From Limonium bicolor (lineage: Eukaryota; Streptophyta; Magnoliopsida; Caryophyllales; Plumbaginaceae): 64,000 nucleotides of DNA. Positions 1 to 11,128 of this stretch are shown one piece after another; position 1 is the stretch's first letter, and each line of letters starts with the position of its first letter. The translations under genes and the position numbers were made by a program. Under the pieces are notes generated by a model. The model was not told the DNA's origin. It searched no databases and saw only the letters and a program-made list of their open reading frames with translations. Location of the stretch: positions 122,203,503-122,267,502 of the forward strand of contig CM041783.1 of NCBI GenBank assembly GCA_023374045.1, read 5' to 3'.

Positions 1-62
1 ACATGTATATGTATAAGCTGTTAAGTTGCGAGACCACATTTGGATTGAGTTGGGGTGTTACA
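1..62 (+). repeat. 3' end of the 5' LTR of element C
   Basis: It ends in GGGGTGTTACA, followed five bases later by a tRNA-Met primer-binding site, the standard LTR/PBS junction. The same stretch ends the 3' LTR at 63003. The rest of this LTR is upstream of the window. Confidence 0.85.
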
Positions 63-67
63 AAAAG

Positions 68-93
68 TGGTATCAGAGCGTAGTTACGCTCTG
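68..93 (+). promoter_or_regulatory. Primer-binding site (initiator tRNA-Met) with overlapping palindrome, element C
   Basis: TGGTATCAGAGC (68-79) is complementary to the 3' end of plant initiator tRNA-Met and would prime minus-strand DNA synthesis. A perfect palindrome runs from 74 to 93 (CAGAGCGTAG / TTACGCTCTG), so half of the PBS can fold into a hairpin. The same arrangement is seen in A and B. Confidence 0.8.
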
Positions 94-3000
94 ATGACAG
101 GAATTACCGAACTTAGGGGAATACTGAGGTTGAGTTTGAGTTATGGGTTAAGGGTTGAGTGATAGATCGAGAGGTGCGTTAGTTAGGACTTCCCGGTGTT
201 TACCGGATATCCATAGTACCTAGAACCGCCCTCCACATCCCTAACCTTGAATACGTGGAACAAACACCAGAGAGAAGAAAACCTTCTCCTACTCGGGGAA
301 ACCCGATCTGGTAGTTAGCTAACCGTAAGAAATACGAGAAACTTCTTGTGATACAACAGTTTATGAGAACTTGAACGTTTTAACTGGGGCGCAGCGGTGA
401 AACAGGCGCTATCAAGGGAATTCTACCTGTAAGGGAACGGTAATTACCAGCAACATGGGTCGACATGCTACGCAGTCGAGTTACACCGCAACACTAATGA
501 TAAGAAAAGCACTATAAGTGCAATGGATGAGAAAAGATAAGTGACTAGGATACCGGACAGTGGTCCGAAAGAGCATAGCAGTGGGATAATACATGGCATG
601 AGAGTTAAGATTACTGGAAAGCCCAGTTAGAAACGGGAGCGAGGATTAGGACGTAAGAAAGTAACGAGGGGTTCCCTCAGGAAGAGGAACACCCTGACAA
701 ATGACAGTACTGTCAAACCAACCAGGAAACTGCCGGATGGCTAGTTACCCAAAATAAGAGAACATCGAAGGAGTCCCGAAGACTACCAATTACATGGAAA
801 TTAGGAGGAAGTATCACTACCAATGTACCCAGTACCAACAGCCCATCTTGCATGGCGCACTTGCCATAGCAAGTGCTACCACGGTTAAGCTACACCGGAA
901 AGCCATCATGGCGAGATAGTAGAACGCTACAGTCGTAAACATATTAATGCTAGATTGTAAATCCATAAGAACGAGAGAATGAGACCTTGGAAAGGCCTGA
1001 CAGCCTGACCATGATAAGATGAGTCGACACACGAGTCAGCAGGGGCTGAACTTGGTCGGAATGCTAAACGGTATAAATATCAGCAACGGTACAACCTACC
1101 ACCAATAACAATTGATAGTACGAGTAAGAACACCAATCCCGAACCTCGAAGAGAGGAACCTAGGAGATCACTCAATGATCCGAGCAAAACACTATGTAAG
1201 TAATAACATAAAATGAATGTATTACGAGATACAATGAAGACAGTTGACAGAACGACTTCCAATGAGAAAGGGACAAAACTCCCAGAGTGATCACCAAGAA
1301 TACCAGTAACAACATTCTTCATTGAAGATGTTCGTAAACCCCAGAAACGGAATCAGAGAAAATAAATTTAAGGAATGACCTACCTAGGATCTAAGACGTA
1401 CAATCCCGAAAGAGGGAAGCTCAGGGGACTACACCACAGAGTTGGTATAGTTGAGCCCAATGAAACCCATAAACGATGATTGGTATTGATTGCCTAACTC
1501 ATAAACACCCAAGTATGATTAATCATGGACGGGTGGCATAGTCAACGAAAGTTGAACACAACATTCAGATGAAAACACATGATAACCAGGACAAATATCC
1601 AACTTAGACACCGTAAGGCCGATGCCTAATATGAATAAATTCTAAATCGCTAAGAGATTCAAGTCTATGTGAGCGATAGTATCGTTTCAGACACCGAATA
1701 ATGTCGGATTACCTGAGCGAGCTTCCATAGTGGGAAGCAGGATGCAGCAGCTTACCACGAAAACCAATACCACACCAAATGATGTAACCTAACATATGAT
1801 AAAGTTCAAAGAACTAGTAGTTATGAAGTTAATCTACTAATGAGCTAGAGTACCAACAGTGAACCGACCAGCGGCTCTCACTCAAGAGAAAATTAAACAC
1901 TAAGGAGCTAATGACAAATGAGTTAGTAAAACAATCACCGATGAATTATAGGAGCTCTTATGTATTGCCATGGGACTATTGTTGTGTGCAGGTGGCTATG
2001 TGAAATTCAGTGTTTAAATTATCATTTAAGGGCCTAAGTGCCAAGCAATTTAAGGTTTATGCAATTGTGTTGTGAATTGAAGTGGTTAAAGTGTAATTGG
2101 TGTGTTGTGAATGTCCACTAAGGACGTGATTAACTTGGGTTGATTTGAGGAAAAAAAATCTATGCATTTGGGCATGATAATATAGTAGAGAAGTCATGGC
2201 AAAATTTGTGTAGAAACCAAGTGTATTAAGTGTTAAGTGAGTTACTATGACCTAGGACTTACTAGGGATCATTAAAGGATAATTGAGTAAAAATGAGTGA
2301 ACTAAGGTATACTTATGAGATAGAATGACCTATAATTTAATTGTAGAGGAATTGCCAGAATGGGCACCTGTGATAATAGAGAGATAATATTATTGACGAG
2401 GGCGGAGAACAAACCACTCCTTTTAGGGTGGGGATACCTCTTCTTAATGTAAAGCCTTGAGTGGGAATAAACCCCTCAAGAAGGGCTTTCCCTTGTTCGA
2501 GATAGAATACTCGTTCATTAGAGAACGGAAACCGTAAACCTTGAGATTTCCTTGGAACATACCAGTTACACGTAAGTAATAAGGAAGGCTGCGTAGACAG
2601 ACCTTATATCCAAAGCTCAAGATTGAAAATCAGTAATTGTTAGAGATAAACATTGAGAGTGCACAATATGACACGTCAGGTGACCAACGCTCAGAAGAGC
2701 TTATGACTCAATGGATGACTTCTTTTGTAACCAGTTAAATTACTTGGTAAATAACATCATAAATGATGGAAGAACGTGAGAGAGACTGACCTACATACGA
2801 AACCGAAATTGAAGTGAAACACCTTCATATTAAGAGATAACCATTTCACAACACCGTATGGCAACCGCCAAACACCGAAATTAGAGAACCCTAGTGTGTT
2901 TACACCAGGAAGGAATTGAGTATAAGATAAGATGTTAGAATAAATGAGTAAGTAGTTGCACCATCAATGGGCAACAGAGTAAAGGCCAACTACCATGGTA

Positions 3001-5477
3001 GTAGAGGTCATAAGGATAATACCTATATAAGGGATTAAGTCATGGTGCGCAGTAAAGCGACCATTATGTATAAGCCGTCAAATATTGACACTGAGGTAAT
3101 TAGATTTATGAGCTAAGACCAATACGAGTAATGAAATAAAAATGGTAGACGAACTGTGCATTGACGCCAGTAGTCTAGATCATGTGAGGTAAGATTTCAC
3201 CGGAAGCACACTTTCCATTCCTTAAGGAACCGGAAGTGCGTTCCCAGTAGATCAACATGAGAAACAAGATGATAGGTTCGATGGAAAGAAACCTCAGTTA
3301 CTAAAGGATCAAGTCTGTACGAGATACAGAAAGGAGCTGGAGCATTCCATACCCAAGAACACAGTAAATGGACTTCCCTTGATTAACTTCAAGAAGAACA
3401 ATAAATGTTATTATGGAACGATGAAAGAGAAGATCGACAACAGAATACTTCATAATTAGCAATAGCTAAACGTGTGATGGACACTATGAGTTTACTAAAA
3501 CGAGACGTGGGACGACTGCACCCCACAGGGGCTTGCAGGCCTGACACGCTCATTTATGAGTTAGTTGGGTAAGTAGTAATGTACCAGTAAGGTACCCCAT
3601 GCATGTAGACGAGTGGTGTAAGGAACACGGGAAGTAGTCGACTCCATACCACGGACAACGACCCAAGATCAGTCAAGAGCAGCCACTACCACAACAGTCG
3701 AAGAGAAGAATTCAGTTGAACCAACAACACAAAGGAATTAGAGAACAAATAATTAAGGACTATGAAATGCAAAGAACACGGATTGTTAAGTACAGACATT
3801 GGGCATGTCTTAAGCTGTAAGAGATTAAACTGTAAAGCGCAATACGCACTAAACAGTAGTTTCAGATTAAAAATCATCCTCAGACCAAAGGTCAGATGGA
3901 AAGAACGATTTAGACACTTAAAAGAACGCTAAGAATATGAACATTAGATCCCCAGAGAGACTGGATAGACAAGCTACAACTTATCAAGGCCGTGTATATA
4001 TATAAAGATAACACGTGTCCATTAAGAGACCTTTAGTACTAAATCATAAGCATACAGGATGAGGATATACAATACTATGAAGAATAAGAAAAGCAGTTCA
4101 GCCTAAGACCATCAGAGTTGTGCAGCGGAAGCTAGCAGATCACTACCTTTGAGATTAGACCAAACTAAGTTAAGAAAACGGTATAAGTACCGTAAGAATC
4201 CTCGATACAGAGACTAAGTCATTTCTGATCGAATCATAAGTAAGATAGATGTCATGGAAGCTAGAATGCTTGGTGAGAATTAGACATCTTGAACTTATGT
4301 TCAAGGATGATATAATGCTGATTACGTGGGCGTAATCCATTTTAAGGGGGGTAGAGCGAAAACCGATTAGCGTGTGTTTGTGTACTGAGTACATAAACTA
4401 TGGTGTACATAGCACAAAAGAATTTGAGAATTTGTTTTACATAAACATTTTGAGATTAATTATGGTTATTGCGCACAGAAGATGTGAATGTCATATGTAT
4501 TAAGTACCTATCTTGTTAACTCCGGTGTGAGTACAAGTTAAGAGAGTTAGTGAAGAGGATTAAGGAGACTTAAGGAAAAAGGAATATATGAGATATGAGT
4601 CGGTATGAAAGTATGTGTGAGATAAGAATAAGATAACACTATGAGATATTATTTGATATGGGTATGAGGTAGGAAATAGTAATGCTATGAGGTATAAGAT
4701 GGTGAGAGTTGGTATGAGATTGATATAGAATTTAGTAAGAATTTAAGTCCTGAGGCAAGTACTAAGAGATGAATTGGGGATGTTTGATGGACTGAGTCCA
4801 CACTTTGGAGATGTATTGATTACGACTAGAAATACTAAAAGATAGAAAATTGGAAATGAGTGAATTATCTGATATTTGAAAATGACGTGGGAGGTGGAAC
4901 TTGATTTTCTAGGGATCAAGGGAAACCGAACACAAATTGGGGTGGAAGGATAGTTTAACACTGATGCTGATCACATCAGGGTTGGATGATTCCTAAAACT
5001 CCCTACCAGTGGTCACAATTAAATCACGTTAAGGATAGAGGCGTTAGGATAAAACGAAATTGGAGTTGATTATATTTTCAATAGAGGGAACTATCCCTCA
5101 CTTGACCTCATAAAAAGGATTTCCTTTTTACTGAGTCTCGCCCATGAAGTCGAGGACGCACGAGCCTTTGTCTTCGGACCGGTGACATAGGGAGAGCAGA
5201 GTTGTTTTGTATTCTGGCCCATGGTGACGAGGACGAACGAGCCATTGTCTATGGACCGGTGACATGGGAGAATACGTTGGAAAATTATGTGATTGTTTTA
5301 ATCATCAAAGAAACAAAGAGAATTTTGAGTGTTATACATGCTTAAGCATGTTGTGTGATATTTAAGTATAAGCGTATGCAGATCTAATGATTCAATGAGT
5401 TTAAGTACATATAAGCATGATCTATATGATCTATGGAATGAGATAAACCGTATAATCTAATAAAATAAGATGCATGG

Positions 5478-5514
5478 GAACTTTGGGGACAAAGTTCATT
5501 TAAGGGGGGTAGAT
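5478..5514 (+). promoter_or_regulatory. Polypurine tract with upstream hairpin, element C
   Basis: AAGGGGGGTAGAT lies directly before the LTR start TGAAAT at 5515 and would prime plus-strand synthesis. Just upstream, GAACTTTG (5478-5485) and CAAAGTTC (5490-5497) form a perfect 8-bp stem with loop GGGA. Confidence 0.75.
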
Positions 5515-6920
5515 TGAAATATCTCAAACCTTAATTACTTTAATTAATCATGAATTAATTAAATACAAGTAACTAATGAGAGATTAAGGAATTAAATACC
5601 CTTAAATAAATACAAGGGAATAATATAATATTTAATTAAACCCTAAAATTCGTTAGGAAACATAAATGAAACCTAAAACGACGTTAAGGGGGTTAAGGAA
5701 AGAAAAAGAAATATAAATGAAAATAAACCAATCGTTTTACCTCGAAAAACGTGTCACAAATATTTTAGAAGTGAAAACGAGGTCATGGACACCTTATAAT
5801 ATTATCTAGGTAGTTTTAGAAGTGAAAACGACATCGCGTTTTCGCCTAAAATGGTGAAACACGAACCAATTAGGAATTAAATTATAATTAATTAAATTTT
5901 TAAATAACAATAATTGTTATAGTTTTAAAATATAAATTTGGTATCATAAAATGGTTTGTCTCATCAAACGAGACAACGTGTTGCGAACGGTACAGAAAAT
6001 GAGTACAAAACGAGTCAAAAACAACATTATAAGTATAATGTTAAAAAAAAACAAATGGGCCGACCCGCCCAACATGACTGGGCCGGCCCAGTCTTCTCTA
6101 CACGCACGGTAATTACCATGCCCAGCCTTTCCAAAACATCCACGGTAATACTAACCCTAAGTTACCAAGTCTTCATTCTTTAGACTCACGGTAATTAAAC
6201 TCTCACTCTCTCACTCGCCGCTCCCCCCATTCTCTGCCTCTCACGATTCTTCTTCTCCAAATCTCAACCCTAAACCGGCGATTAAATTCATCTTCTTCTG
6301 CTCTCAACCTCACTGTCTCTTCTACTCACGGTAATATTTTGCAACCCTAACACACTGGCGAACTGGCGAACCAACGACGCCTCTCTTCATCTCTGTTCTT
6401 CATCCTTTGTTTGCGGAACATACTAGGCGCCTCTCTTCATACACCCGAGGAGAAGACTCTTCCCCTGAGCCGAATCGGAGGGAGACGGCAACGAAACCGA
6501 GAAGGAGCGGGTTGAGCCGCGTTTGGAGCCGAGATTAGAGCCAAATCGCTTCTGGAAAACCGAAGGTGTACAACAGTCGGTTACATTTTTGTTTTTCTTG
6601 TATTCTGTCCAATTTTAGTTAGATTCGAAACCAAAAACTAGCTAGAAATCGCCCCCTTTCCCCTTTCTGTTTCTCGGTGTTTTAAAGCCGATTTTGAGCT
6701 TTGCAAACTTGTATAATTCCGATAAAAATATGTGCGAATTTTGTATGCTGCGAACCGATATGGACTTAGATCTGCAACTAGGTTGCCGATTTGTGTGGCT
6801 AATGTTGTTCTGTTGTGAAAATGAATCCCTAAAACTGGTTTAGGGTTTCAAAAAAATCAAGAAGAGAATTTAGATGGGGCAAATATCGAATTCAGAAGCT
6901 AGGAATTGAAAAACAAAAGT
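5515..6920 (+). repeat. 3' LTR of element C, segment 1
   Basis: It starts TGAAATATCTCAAACC right after the PPT. AT-rich at first, it becomes CT-rich at 6190-6430, a composition typical of a transcript leader. It is interrupted after 6920 by solo LTR A' and resumes at 36387. No gene is seen; the 75-residue frame at 5956-6183 has no recognisable feature. Confidence 0.75.
6916..6920. repeat. Target-site duplication AAAGT of solo LTR A'
   Basis: AAAGT at 6916-6920 is repeated at 36387-36391, immediately outside the two ends of solo LTR A'. Confidence 0.85.
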
Positions 6921-7403
6921 TGTAACACCCCAACCACCACCGAACACTTAACATCAAACTGCAGTGGAAATCTCAACTCATCACATTACTTAATTCAATG
7001 GTGTTACACGCCGTTAACCACCCACGTGGCTAACAAGCTAATACATGTACATTGTATCAGTCTGATGGACTAGATTCCCGAGCAACTACACAATACAATC
7101 CTTATTCCATTTCCAACATTTATTATATACATACTTTCCCACTGTACCGAGTATTTACAAACTAATGCCGATAACAATTTCGGTCTTACTACGCTTACAA
7201 TGCTTACGCCATTTAAATGGCTACCCATGTATAAACATCTACCCCGTCCTACTCTCGAACGGCTTCCAGCTCCTTGTACCTGAAATAGAAAAGGAGAGAA
7301 AGGGTGGCCCCCAAGGGGCTCAGCACCTTTGCTGGTATGGTAATCCCGCAGCCCACATGCTACCGGGCCACGCACAACTAATTGTCGTCTTAGCATGCAG
7401 TTG

Positions 7404-7408
7404 ATTAT
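7404..7408. repeat. Target-site duplication ATTAT of solo LTR B
   Basis: ATTAT at 7404-7408 recurs at 11759-11763. It also fixes the LTR ends as TTTAATACC...GTGTTACA. Confidence 0.85.
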
Positions 7409-9451
7409 TTTAATACCCCGGATCTAAAAATGGTGATTTAATTACTCTAATAAGATTATTAAGGGCCTAATTGTGCCTAGAGAGTATTGGTAAAAACAAT
7501 AAAACCAAAAGAAGAGAGAAAACGCTTGAAAAGCGAAAAACGCTAAAAGCGTATAATGAAATGAAAGGGAAAATATGATCTCGTTAGGGTTCGAGATGGA
7601 TTCCTAAGGCTTAATTACGCCTAATTATTATGTGTATAATTCCCGAAGGAAACGGATCCAAATAATGGATTAAAAATGCTAACGGAGTTTTAAGCACGTT
7701 TTTCGAGAAAACCTGAAAACGTGACTTTAAGTGGTCAAACGGACCCGTAAAAATTATAGTTGATTAAATAACTATAAATAAGTATTAATGGAAGCTTAAT
7801 AACCATTAAAATTAATTAAACGAGAAAATTCCGAAAAAACGGGCCCGGTGAGTGAATAGTGACGAAACCGGGAGACGAGACGCGTATAATTCGAAAAGTC
7901 GAAAAACGACCCGGGCTATTAATTAATGTGGGCCGGTTTTTAATTAGTGTGTACACACACATTAATAGCTTGATAGCTATTTAGAAATAAAAAGACAAAT
8001 AATAAATAAGAAAGCAAATAGTATAAAGCTAAAAAGTAAAGTAAAGTACTTACCTCTCATTTCTCCTTCTTCATTCACGATTAGTCCCAGAGCCTTGCAA
8101 CTTCTCCTTCCTCTGTAAATCGCGACACCAACAGCACCTCACCCTCACCTTCTTCCTCTCCTCTAACCTTCTCATTTCTTCACCGAATCCCACAAAATAC
8201 TACCGTTGGATTCGTATCGGCGAGGGCTACGTTTTCCACCCCTCAAAATCTTGATTCCTCCACCTTCACTTCCATGGATGTTGGAGCTTTTGAAGCTTTA
8301 AGAGCTTATTTTAACTCTCCTCCACCTCCTTAAGGTCTTAAGGTAATAATAAGTAAGAGTTTTGGCCATTTCAAGCTTGTTCTTATAATTTGGGAAATTT
8401 TCCCTCACGTTGAAAATTTCCTCCATTTCAGCCGATTTCACCTTGCTCTTGTGGGGTGTTGGAAACTCTTCCAATTGATTGCCAAGCACTCCTTTTGGAC
8501 CTTCTAAGGTAATACCAAGGCTAAACATTGAAAACTAACTCCTTAAAGTATTAGGTTATGTGGGGAAAAAAATTGAATTGATTTGTTGTTATATGTGCGA
8601 TGGAATATGGTTGTAGCTAGCAATCCATATTCCTTGTGTGGTGTGGAAAACAAGAGGAGAAAGAGGGAACAAGAGAACGTGGAAGAAGAGAAGAGAAATC
8701 AGGAAAGAAAGAAAAACTAGCAAGGTAATGAACTTACCTTGGGTTGTTTCTGTTCTCTGTAAACCGATTTTGAATGTAAATAAATAACCATGAACTAGTG
8801 TAGTCTTGTACTACAATATTGGTTCTTGAATGAGGAAGTTTTAATGCTGTTTGGGGATGCAAAACAAACTTAGAAACTGAACTTGTAATTGTGGATAACA
8901 GAGGGGAAATTAATGTGTTGCTGTAAGGGTGTTTAATGTTGTAATAACAGGGATGGAAGAACTGATTTGGGTGGCTGTTTTAGTGTGGTGAATATGCTAA
9001 AGAAGTAGCCAAGTGCTGTCAAAATCGTTTAGGAGATTATGGACTTGAGTGTTTTTATTATAGGAAGAAACTAGGTTGTTAAGAGGTTTTAAGATGAGTG
9101 GGTTATGTTTTGAGAACCTGACTAAGAAGAAGAGTGTGCAAGGAGCAGAATAATGTCATTTGAGTGTTGGCTATGACATCAGTAGGAGAGGTTTGAATGG
9201 CCTAAAGAAGAAACCAAAATCTGTTACAATCTGAGAGAAATCAAGTGAGAAAACTAGCTTTGTAAGTGTAAAGAATCTAAGTAAATTAGTTAGATTGGTG
9301 AGTGTATTTGGTGCATGGTTTAAGGTAATTAAGAAGGGTAATTAGATGCTAAAACATGTGGATTTTAGTTGGTGAAGATAGGTTAATCAATGGGCTAAGA
9401 GATAACCTGTAACAGAGTTAGGAAATGTCAATTCTGTAAAATCTGTAGCAG

Positions 9452-9708
9452 GGTCCGGGACTTAGGTCCAGGACCAAGTCCCGGACCACCCCTAAAATTA
9501 CCCCCGAGAGTGTTCTGCTTGTTTGGTCCGGGACCTAACTCCATGCCCAAGTCCCGGACCACATACGATTTTTAGGCCGAGAGTACAACACCCATATTGG
9601 TCCGGGACTTGGCCTAGGTACAAGGTCCCGGACCATGCATTATTTTTTGGCCGAGAGTTAGCTTTGTGATTGGTCCGGGACTTAGGGTATGGACCAAGTC
9701 CCGGACCA
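9452..9708 (+). repeat. Array of four long hairpins with GGTCCGGGACTT stems (solo LTR B)
   Basis: Four units, about 70 bases apart, each read GGTCCGGGAC(C/T)... loop ...AAGTCCCGGACC or a close variant (arms near 9452/9476, 9524/9549, 9600/9625, 9672/9697). Stems are 11-12 bp with loops of roughly 12 bases that differ between units. The spacers contain CCGAGAGT. The corresponding arrays in full element B are at 39808-40062 and 49167-49424. Confidence 0.85.
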
Positions 9709-10946
9709 CCCCCAGAAACCTACAGAGAGCATTTTAAAGGTTGTAATTGATGGGGGTTTAAGTGTTAATGATGTTATAAGATGTTAAGGCCTTGTTTGGT
9801 GACGTGTAAAGGCCCTAGGAAGTGTAAGAAAGTGTTAGAAGTGATTGAGAAGTGAGAACTCAAATTAACAAAAGTAAAACCGAGATAACGGGATAACGGG
9901 ATAAGTACGGGAGTAGCATTTAATAATGTACCGTATGAGCTTAGTATTAATAATAATGTTTGAAACATTATCAGAGAATCGTGCGTGACCCGAGCATGGT
10001 GAGATGACACGGTAAAAGTAAAAACCCCGGTGAAAGGTATGATTTTCTCATGCCCCGTATGCTAACCGAGTTACTCTGATTTGTGTGTTTGTGTGCCGGC
10101 TTAATCAAGATTAAAGCATGAAAATAATCCCTAGTTTGATTATGTATGCCTTATTGTATGTTGTATGAACTAACATACTTGTACGCCGGTGTGGTCTAAC
10201 ATAGTGCATAGACCGACTCATAGAGTGTAGTGATTGACTAAACCCATCAGTAGATCGGGTAGTCACAAACAATGGTGATCTGCATCTGCAAACACAGAAA
10301 AGCTATCGATTACAACAAACATATGAACTCCTAAAATGTGAGGAGAAGTACGGGTTGAGTAATACCCGATAACGGTTAGAGAACCTTATTGAAACAATCC
10401 ACGAAATAAATATGAGTGGAGAGATAAATGACCTCCATGGAGAGGATTGAAGTTAGTCCAATAATGTGAACTTATAAGTGAGGTAAAGAGACCTAAGGAC
10501 TATGTAACTCCCTTGAGACATGGTCGACCTCCTATATGAGGACCTTACCCGGTATAAGAAAATATCCGAATGTATAAGTGTATGATTATGAGTGAGGGTA
10601 ACCCTTAAACCTAGATTACCCGAATTAAGTAAAGTTCCCAAAGTCATTAGAAACATCAAGAGTGATGCTTCTAGACTAATATACATTAAATTATTATAAC
10701 TCCGAGAGAGGAGTGTATGGGAAAGTGAGTAGTCCGAGAGTAGTCGGAACTATGTAAAAAGAGATAGGAACTAAGAGAAAGTTCCAGGAGCTAGTTGAGC
10801 CTTCCCACCATGCTAGACCCAGAGTAGGGTCGAAACCGGGGAAGTAAGACTATGCTCGAGAGCCGTGAGTTTTGGCTTAAGCATGTATTAAGAGTAACAA
10901 GCGTGACGTAGGAGACCTGTAGAGTCTCGAGAATCTACAAGAGCTT

Positions 10947-11128
10947 GAGTATGAATAACCCAAGAGTGTGGGTAAGATAATGAACATAAATAACCCAAGA
11001 GTGTGGGTGAGCTAATGAGAATAAGTAACCCGAGAGTGTGGGTGAGTATAATACGAGTAGCCCAAGAGAATGGGCGTGTAATCGAATAAGTAACCCGAGA
11101 GAGCGGGAGAGGTACCGAATAAGTAAAC
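10947..11128 (+). repeat. Short minisatellite of mini-hairpins (ACCC-aagagtgt-GGGT type), solo LTR B
   Basis: Five imperfect units of about 35-48 bases, each with a 4-bp stem around a GAGAG-like loop: ACCC...GGGT twice or more, GCCC...GGGC, CCCG...CGGG. The stem bases change in compensating pairs. The equivalents in full element B are at about 38368-38560 and 47735-47930 (minus sense). Frames across it are by-products of the repeat. Confidence 0.6.

Larger units (their letters stand above)
63..5514 (+). pseudogene. Degenerate gag-pol internal region of element C
   Basis: No long open frame survives in 5.4 kb. Two blocks still resemble the pol of element A by eye: 2710-2775 resembles the reverse-transcriptase segment around the FIDD motif (A 20127-20196), and 3895-3990 resembles the integrase segment after the catalytic glutamate (A 27940-28025). 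Block 3499-3576 is also shared with the internal region of element B (45681-45757, minus strand). The leader (80-330) aligns with the leader of B as well. The length, against about 6.4 kb for A without its insertion, leaves no obvious room for the AlkB segment. It is either a dead autonomous copy or a non-autonomous derivative. Confidence 0.65.

Noticed and set aside
68..79. tRNA-Met-like sequence at 68, 16326, 47096, 52217 and 59450
   Set aside because: Only the 12-13 bases complementary to a tRNA 3' end are present next to LTR ends: primer-binding sites, not tRNA genes.
9452..9708. Regularly spaced repeats resembling a CRISPR array
   Set aside because: The repeats are self-complementary pairs with variable loops inside a plant LTR, without cas genes or uniform spacers, and they recur at the same LTR position elsewhere.
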